Assembly: GCA_026119935.1 (NCBI GenBank) | Contig: JALRMH010000034.1 | Span: 124,001 to 188,000, forward strand | DNA length: 64,000 nt | Reading direction: 5' to 3' | Source: Endothia cerciana | Taxonomy: Eukaryota; Ascomycota; Sordariomycetes; Diaporthales; Cryphonectriaceae | Shown here: piece after piece, positions 57,330-64,000 of the stretch | Layout: each line of letters starts with the position of its first letter | Position numbering within the stretch: position 1 is the first letter of the stretch | Notes under the pieces: generated by a model | The model's database searches: none | The model's input: the letters and a program-made list of their open reading frames with translations, nothing else | Told to the model about the DNA's origin: nothing | Position numbers and translations under genes: made by a program

Positions 57330-57653
57330 ATGACATCTCTTAACTTGTCGTCGCGTGATAGGGCACGTCCGCCACTCCAGGAGCCAGGGGGTGACCCCTT
57401 ACGATTACGAGAAACTATCAGACCAGGCGCAGAGGCAGCTTCTGGAAACGCTCTATCGTCGAAACGGTTGGCGGTGCTTCTCACCCCACGACAAGACGTC
57501 GATTGGGACGCCAACACCATTATATGTTGGACTCATCCACGTACGGCTCCAGTTCCAATCGTGTGTAATCAGCATCCGTATGACCCCTTGAGCCTTTGTA
57601 ACCAGATGGCAAGTGGATTTACGGTAAATGATGGAGCTGTGAGGATACTCTGA
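57330..57653 (+). CDS. Hypothetical 107-aa open frame, uncertain
   Basis: An ATG-initiated frame with mixed composition, including DANTIICWTHPRTAPVPIV and NQHPYDPLSLCNQMASGF, and no recognised domain. An overlapping plus-strand frame (57385-57540) also looks protein-like (YDYEKLSDQAQRQLLETLY) and ends near a GTACGG donor-like site. At most one of them can be real, and the stretch may be a gene relic. Confidence 0.2.
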   Translation: MTSLNLSSRDRARPPLQEPGGDPLRLRETIRPGAEAASGNALSSKRLAVLLTPRQDVDWDANTIICWTHPRTAPVPIVCNQHPYDPLSLCNQMASGFTVNDGAVRIL

Positions 57654-59670
57654 ATGTTTCACGGCCTCTCCCCTCCCCTCCCCCCTTGGAGATGTCCGGG
57701 CTTGACGCTTTAACAGCCTTCTCCTGGCGTTTAGGCCACCATTCATTCTTGAAGATAACATGTTCGTGAGGAAAGCCGTTGCAGTCGCGGGAGTAGCTAA
57801 TTCCTTGCAGTTCAGGCTAAGGCATGACAGGACTACAAGCCGACTTGATTTGGCACACTGGAAGGCAGGATGGACCAAACAGACAGTTCCAGAGAGGAGT
57901 TTTCATTGCGGGATGAGGCGCAGCGCCTTTTTTTTTTGGTTTTTTTTTGTGACAATACAACCAACCTATGCCGTTTGTTCTCGTAGTGCGCTCGGCAGCA
58001 GAACTTTATATCCTGTTCAAGTAGTGCCAAGGCCGTGGACCCCATGACAGGCAAACCAGTCTCAGCCCAGTTCAAGAGTCCTCGAGACGTATATTTGATA
58101 GCCACTACTAGAATTTTCGGTCTGGGACTTTGCGGCGCCACTCACAGTCACGTCGATGAGCCGAGAAAGCATGTGGGAGGTGGGTTATGAGGTCCAGACT
58201 TTCACTGTAGGTTGTCAAGAAACATGAATGAATTTCCTCCGTGACTCCGGATCTGGTATCGCTCCATCGGTGTTTCTATCAGTGCTCCAGAGGAAGGCCG
58301 CTAGCACCGTGAATGTGATATACAGCGTCGCCTCGTCTCCCCCTGCAGGTAGTCGTTCTCTCTCCCGCGTCTGACTGCAGCCGAGCCATCTGAGCCATCG
58401 ACCAGACGGCAGCTTTAGCCAGCATGGCATATGTGGCAATGCCAAGCCTCAGATCGGAATGCGAGATCTCAATCAGAAACAAAACGGCACAATCAGCGGC
58501 CTATAGCAAGCCTTCGTGGCCGTCTTCCCGGCTCGGTCATGTCTCGGCGGCTCTCTCCTCCACGGTCTACAACTACACGCCTCAAACAACATTTCCCAAC
58601 GCGGCGTCTCTCCGAAAGAAGGCAGAAGAAGGTGTTTATGGCCATGCTTCTGTCATCTCGTCCGCTCTCCCTGCTCTGTTGCATTATGGTCCGAGGCGGC
58701 CGCTTCTAACATCAAGCTGATAAATTAAGATCCCGTACTACGGCGGAATTCCGCAGGCGGCGTCAAGCCACTATCTAACAGCTCATACCAAAAAAGCAAC
58801 GACATGACGCAAGTCTCCTCAACAACAAGTCAGCCCCTTGTAGTGCCTGTCTCGCATCGGGATTGTTATTCTCCAACTAGCCTCCATTCCCGAGTCCCTG
58901 ACTTTCCCCCCCCTGCTTTGCCACGCTTGCTTTCTCTGGCCGCACGTATTCACCCAGACCCCTTATCCCTCGGGTTTCAGACCTGGGGGGCAAGTGAAGC
59001 TCGCGTCAGACCGATATTCGTCCCGTACCGTACTGCCCGTGCCGCCGCGGGTAGTAAGGGCATGATGGGCACCACAGCGATCACATCTTATGTGATCGAT
59101 CCAGGGCGGCAGCGATGCAAAAGCTCCTTGGGAGGGGTGCCGCGCCAGCCTTGCTGTTCACGTAGACGCACAGATAGGCGGTTTTACCCCCACCCCCCCT
59201 CGGCAGGTTCTGCTTTTCCTCATGCTGTCTGAGATCGGGGGCGTAGGCAAAAAGCACCGCCAGAACCCGTCCCTCGGTAGACATGATATGTGACAGGGCA
59301 GGATCTGCAAAATGTAATGGGCCAGGTACCAAGCCGTGCGCGTGCACGTGCAAACCGTAAGCACTTGCCATCAGATGCGCGCCAGGCGGAGCTCGTATAT
59401 CTAGCCAAAGTAATCCCGCTACGCGGTTCTCGAACGGCGGATCCGTCGGATGAATATTCATAATATATTCATATCCAACACCCCAAGTCCAAGCCATCGT
59501 CCGGATTGAAACAAGGTGACCTCGAGTACACCGGCGGTGAGCCTTCGCCCCTGTCTCGTCACTGTCACCCTCGTCAAGATGAAAGCCCAAGTTCTCAAGC
59601 CCACCCAGTCCTACGAGTCGAGACTGACATGCCCAGGCATTGATCTCAATAATAGACCAGGAACAGTACG

Positions 59671-59740
<70 letters not shown>
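59671..59740. repeat. (CAA)n trinucleotide repeat, about 23 copies
   Basis: A near-perfect ACA/CAA run of about 69 nt ending in an A run. It creates artificial poly-Gln, poly-Asn and (antisense) poly-Leu frames. Confidence 0.92.
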
Positions 59741-62700
59741 AAAACAACCCTTCCTCCGTATTTCGGAAAGAAAGAAAGAAAGAAAAAAAGATCTTTGCGA
59801 GACATCATATCCAGTCAACGCGCCTAGGGGCGCATGAGCCAGCAGCGGCAATGGAGCTGTCGTGGCACTCCAGGTCCATGGTCGCCACCCGGTGTACCCC
59901 GTACCACCGCTCCAGGGCGGCGAGAGATATCCTTGCGCTCTTCCAATGCACACAGGCACACCTTTATAAGTCCCATTGAAGGCGTATCACGAAGTGGGAG
60001 GGAGGGAGATGACAGAAACGCTACTTGACTACCATGCACAGCAGCTCAACTACCACAGCGAGGCGTCTTGCTGCAGCCCTGCATGTTTCCGTACCGACTA
60101 CGATTATATCTCACACACGCCACACGGGTCGCCTTGTAAAACGCCTCGCCGCGCCGGGACTCCAGCGCCTGCTGTTTTGTGGGCGCAGCAGCTCCAGCAA
60201 CATCGGAGCGGTTATGTCAAGCCATTGGGAGCACGATATCGCGGTCCTCCCCGGCTCTAAAGAAGAAGAGAAAAGAAAACAGAAAAAGGAAAAAAAGAAA
60301 GAAGAGGGTTTGTCCAGCTAGTCATGCGCACATAATTCTGTGGCTTGTAGATCGGACAGGCGCCGGGTTGTGCGCGCGGGAATGTCGTCTTCCGTCGATA
60401 GCGCCCGTTTTCGAAGCCACCCGCAAGCCTAAGTACATAGTAGCCTTTGGCTGCTGCGCGTCCCTGTTCCGGGCAAGCTGCATGTGCGGCTCCCTTCTCA
60501 GCTCCCCACTTATTTCCTTTGCTACGTGTTGACCGTGGAGGACACTAGAAATATGGGGAAAAAACCTCACTGCATCCGTAGCGCTTGCGTTAGGATCCTG
60601 GCTGACTAGGTAGCAGTTGCTGGGCTGCCGGGAAAGAAAACAAAAGGACGAGATAAGAAGGGAATGAAAGAAAACGCAAGGTAATACGCCGATGTCGTCT
60701 CGGCGCAGTAGTGGTCAGCTCAACAGTGCGGCGGCCTATTACACCCGACCCAATGGCCCTCTGGCGGGAATGCAGGGTACAGCTTACCAGAACTCAGACA
60801 GAACGAGCTTGTTCCCGGCCGGGGATCGTGTTGGCGGGGGAAATGGGCAGGGCTTGGCCAAAGCCACCGATCCCCCCCTCCGTATCTTCCGTCGTCGTCC
60901 AAGCTGCATCACGCTTATGGCCCTGGCTTCGCCCGGGCACCTCACCTCATTGCAGGCAGGCGCCGGCAGATTGACATTACACCACATGGTCAAGGAGATG
61001 ATACCACCCTTCGGACTCACAAGCTGAAGGGAAAGGTCTCAGGGAACACAGGATTCTGAGGATTTCCCCGTGCGCATTCGAATGTCATGTAGAATGCGAT
61101 GTCGGCCTCGGGTCGACGAGAGGATCACTCGAACTGCTGGCCAGTGCACGTTTCTTGCTTATGGCTGCCGTGCGCGATTCGATGACTCTTCGAATGGTGT
61201 CACGTGAAGGAAGCTGCAATTAGAACTCCAGCTGGCGGAGGATGAGGTAGATTGGTCCCCCTCCTTCACTGGTTGTGAGCCTCTTGGGGGGCCAAGAAGT
61301 CGCCTCCTCGCCATCAATACGAGGCTGCCATATGAAAAAGACCCTCTATAGCGGATAACCGTCCCCGCCCCCAGTTCGTCTTGAGGTGATAACACTTCTC
61401 GTGGTCGGAAAATGCACAATCTGTCGCCTTCGACCTCCGCGCCCACAGCTGCTTGGCAGATGCGCCCACCATCTTCTGAAGGCGTGATGAGGCTTCAGAG
61501 ATTTGTTGGTGAGATTGGTGCAGCGGGTGCGCCGCCAGTGCAACCTCATCCCCACTTGCATGTCACCGGACAGTGCAGAAGCGGCAGTTGATCGACTTCC
61601 CATCAAGGAGATAGCACCCGACCCCTGTCGATCCTGAGACAGTCCCCTGCGCGGATCATTGCGGTGGATCCCTGCGATGCCCTCTACTTGGGCGGGCGGG
61701 AGGAGAATTTGACCTCCTGGAGCAATCTCCCACGGCTTTGGCTACCTGGGGGACTGCGGATGCGGGAGGGTCACCTAAATGAGGCTCTCCCGTTCAGGAA
61801 GGCCCTCTCTAGCGATGACCATGCCCCCTCCAGCAGACCAGAAGGTGGGCTTCGTTGTTGGACACCGGGGTGTTTTCAACGGACATCGCCACCGAGGGCG
61901 GGCGGACGAAAGCCTGGCAGCATAGACAGAAGCTGAAACGAGTCGGAATGTTTGCTTTGGCGGTGGGCCATCTCGCCACGGCTCCGGGACCTCTGGTGCC
62001 GTCGCCCGGGAGCGACCGACCGGCTCACATTTCCCCGTCCTCTCCCTCGCCGCTCCGCGACGACGCCCTAGCAGGCGAGTGGGTTTGAAGTCTCTTGGCT
62101 CACGTGCTGGAGCCGCTCTTGATCAGATCCGGGGGTGTCTGCACGAATTGGGACCCCTTGGCCAACTCAATCTCAGAGCGCAGATTACCTTGATTGTGAT
62201 GTTCACTCGTGCATCGACGGCGTCCCATCACCGGGGGACCCTTACCTGCGAGGCTTGATGTCAACAGCTCGACTTATCCATGAAGAACTACCCTGCCCGT
62301 ACTGGACTACTCATGGTGACATCGTCTTCACAACCATGAATCCCGGGTGAATACCAAGACCAGTCGAATTGACCCAAGACATCCCTCGCTACCATTTGAT
62401 ACATCTTGACTTGATGAGAGCCCATATATGGGGACAGTGCCCTTGGCGTAGACTGTGTTTTGTATGAAACAATTATCCGATTTGTGGCAAGGGACCGATG
62501 ACATGCGCCGCTGTCAGTCGGTCTCACAGGAACATGATCAGTGGCCTGCCTGTCCCAAGTTCCTGGGTCTGAAGATCAACGGGTGCGTCTGAGATTCTCA
62601 TGTTCGGCGTCGGCGTGGGCGGTCGGCTATGGCGAACACTGCCAAGTTGAGAAGCATACTCCGCCCTGGTATGCGGCTCAACGCGGTGGTGGCTCAAGTG

Positions 62701-62938
62701 GAGAGCGCCGTTTCGCACTCAGGATTAGGCATTGATTGGCATTGATGCTCGAGACGGCTTCTTCCGTTCAGGGTTGCCTCTCTGTCTGTGTCGCGGCCCC
62801 GGCCAAGGTGGTCAATGCTGTCCACGAGGCGACATTAGGCCTGTGGGGGCGTGTTGGGGGCACTGTTTAACCCAATGCCACATCCGACATTGTCATTTCG
62901 AGTCTTGTTGGGATGGCTTCGTAATTGCTTCATCAATG

Positions 62939-62963
62939 ATGTGTGTGTGTGTGTGTGTGTGTG
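62939..62963. repeat. (GT)n dinucleotide repeat
   Basis: About twelve GT units in the right-end gene-poor region. Confidence 0.88.
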
Positions 62964-64000
62964 GTTACATGGTCAGGGCCCCAGGAGGGGCAGTGCTGGT
63001 TCCCGCTCGGCGACCTGACCCGCCAACGTCGAGGTCGCCGGCGTCCAGTAGGAAATTGCTTCCCCAGGTTTTGTCTGGTCACTGCCACGGAAATTCACGT
63101 TCCAACCCGCCTCTTCGAGGCCATGTCTGTGGGCTAGGGTGACCAAAGTGGCTTAGTAGCGTGGCCGGGAGCCTTGTTGGGTGAGATTGCGTGTCATCCC
63201 ACGTTTCTCGTTGTATATCATTGCCAATCTTACTGAAAGATCCGTACCGGTGGGTCGCGGCAGCTCTGATCATCGCAAGATGGACAATGCCCACGTTTCG
63301 GAGTCCCGCTTGTCGTTGAGCTTGAATCTTGACAATCCTGTTGATCCGGGGCTCGGGCACCACGAAATGAAGATGGGGACGTGTGACATCGGAGCTGGAC
63401 CCTGCCCGCCAGCCCAGCCTGTCTTCTCCCAGAAAGGGAAGGCCATGCGTTATATTGCCCCTTGCTGCGGAGATCTCCAATAAGCGACACGTGCTGCCCA
63501 CCTTAAAGATCCGGAAGGAGTCGAGGCGACGATCCGCGGCGGGGACGAACATGGAGCCTGGGCACCGCACCGAATGTGCGAGGGTGCCGCCCATGAGCTG
63601 AAGCTTCCTGAGTCGCGAAGGTGTGGACAGGATAGGTGATGCGATTCAAGGAACCACGCAGCACCCCAGGGCCCTCAGCAAAGTTCCCTCAGCCCCTAGC
63701 GCATGAGGAAGGGACCCGTGACACCACGATGTGCTGTACAATTCGCTGCAGGGCTGGGCTGCTGAGAGGTGGTATTCTCGTATTGGAAGATGGCGCCCTA
63801 GGATGTTGCATAGCTGTGACGGAGAAGAGGGTGGACGCTGGTGCCAGAGCGAATGCAGCTTCGGTCACCTTATCGACCTGTCATGGATGCCACGACACGG
63901 AGGTGACCAAGCCGTTTTCTGCCGGGCTGCAAAAATTGTGCAGCCGAAACCAGCAAGCCCGCAGGCGAGCTAGGTCCCACCTGGGCCGCGCACCTCTCGA

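Larger units (their letters stand above)
56957..64000. other. 7-kb right-end region without a convincing gene
   Basis: I see no open frame with a recognisable domain. Notable content: T-rich tracts (57929-57948), a CAA repeat (59671-59740), AAAG-type A-rich runs (59768-59795, 60258-60306), GT repeat (62939-62963). Unassigned frames that begin with ATG include 57330-57653 (plus, 107 aa) and 63594-63079 (minus, 171 aa). Unlike 11.5-47.6 kb, this region has no G or C tracts of 10 nt or more. Confidence 0.5.

Noticed and set aside
59081..59959. 292-codon minus-strand frame with a long poly-Leu run
   Set aside because: The Leu run is the antisense of the CAA microsatellite. The flanks have no domain, and other frames across the repeat are equally open (poly-Gln, poly-Asn).
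1..64000. Biosynthetic gene cluster, CRISPR array, integrated virus or intact transposon
   Set aside because: No polyketide synthase, NRPS, terpene or tailoring genes, no spaced direct-repeat array, and no readable reverse transcriptase, integrase, transposase or viral protein in any frame I examined.
1..64000. tRNA or 5S rRNA genes
   Set aside because: I looked for B-box-like GGTTCGAAT words and cloverleaf flanks. Candidates near 4610, 14319 and 50515 lacked matching stems or lay inside coding sequence. A covariance-model scan would settle it.

Overview
The window is nuclear DNA of a filamentous ascomycete (Pezizomycotina, most likely a Sordariomycete). The protein-coding genes carry short introns of mostly 50-100 nt with GT(A/G)NGT donors, CTAAC-type branch sites and YAG acceptors. 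The gene set is typical of moulds: a WSC-domain surface protein, a HET-type incompatibility gene relic, a verprolin, and a bHLH factor of the DevR/Esc1 kind. There is also decay that looks like repeat-induced point mutation (RIP). GC is high apart from one AT-rich island. I could not assign genus or order.

Layout from the left. At 1.36-2.58 kb (minus) is a four-pass membrane protein, and at 3.5-4.9 kb (minus) a mitochondrial-type membrane protein, divergent from verprolin (5.88-7.36 kb, plus). From 7.8 to 10.0 kb there are two decayed coding relics with many in-frame stops. A seven-exon PhoD-like phosphatase lies at 10.55-13.63 kb (minus). Delta-1-pyrroline-5-carboxylate dehydrogenase is at 15.8-17.7 kb and a bHLH factor at 19.5-20.9 kb, both plus. 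From 20.9 to 29.5 kb I see no convincing gene; the stretch is full of microsatellites and G/C homopolymers. Two single-pass Ser/Thr-rich surface proteins follow at 29.5-30.6 kb (plus) and 32.3-34.0 kb (minus); the second contains a 19-nt microexon. A histone-fold DNA polymerase epsilon subunit (Dpb4/POLE3-like) is at 35.4-36.7 kb, an MFS phosphate/glycerophosphodiester-type transporter at 39.9-42.0 kb and eIF3 subunit d at 43.0-45.0 kb, all plus. A WSC-domain protein lies at 45.5-46.5 kb (minus).

From about 47 to 49.7 kb comes a degraded block: the C-terminal part of a HET-type protein, a roughly 1.45-kb AT-rich island with sharp edges, and the first exon of a Cys-rich gene whose body lies in the island. 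Then follow an Ipa1/UBE3D-like E2-binding (HECT_2) protein at 50.8-52.4 kb and the U2 snRNP protein SF3B1 at 53.2-57.0 kb, both plus. The last 7 kb holds no convincing gene.

The genes do not form one pathway or a biosynthetic cluster. They are mostly conserved housekeeping genes (translation, splicing, replication, proline catabolism, actin, ubiquitin) set in unusually repeat-rich intergenic DNA. The most unusual genome-level signal is a set of about 27 uninterrupted G or C tracts of 10-15 nt confined to 11.5-47.6 kb and to noncoding or decayed DNA; all five that fall in introns read poly-C in the sense RNA. I saw no tRNA, rRNA, CRISPR array or intact transposon.
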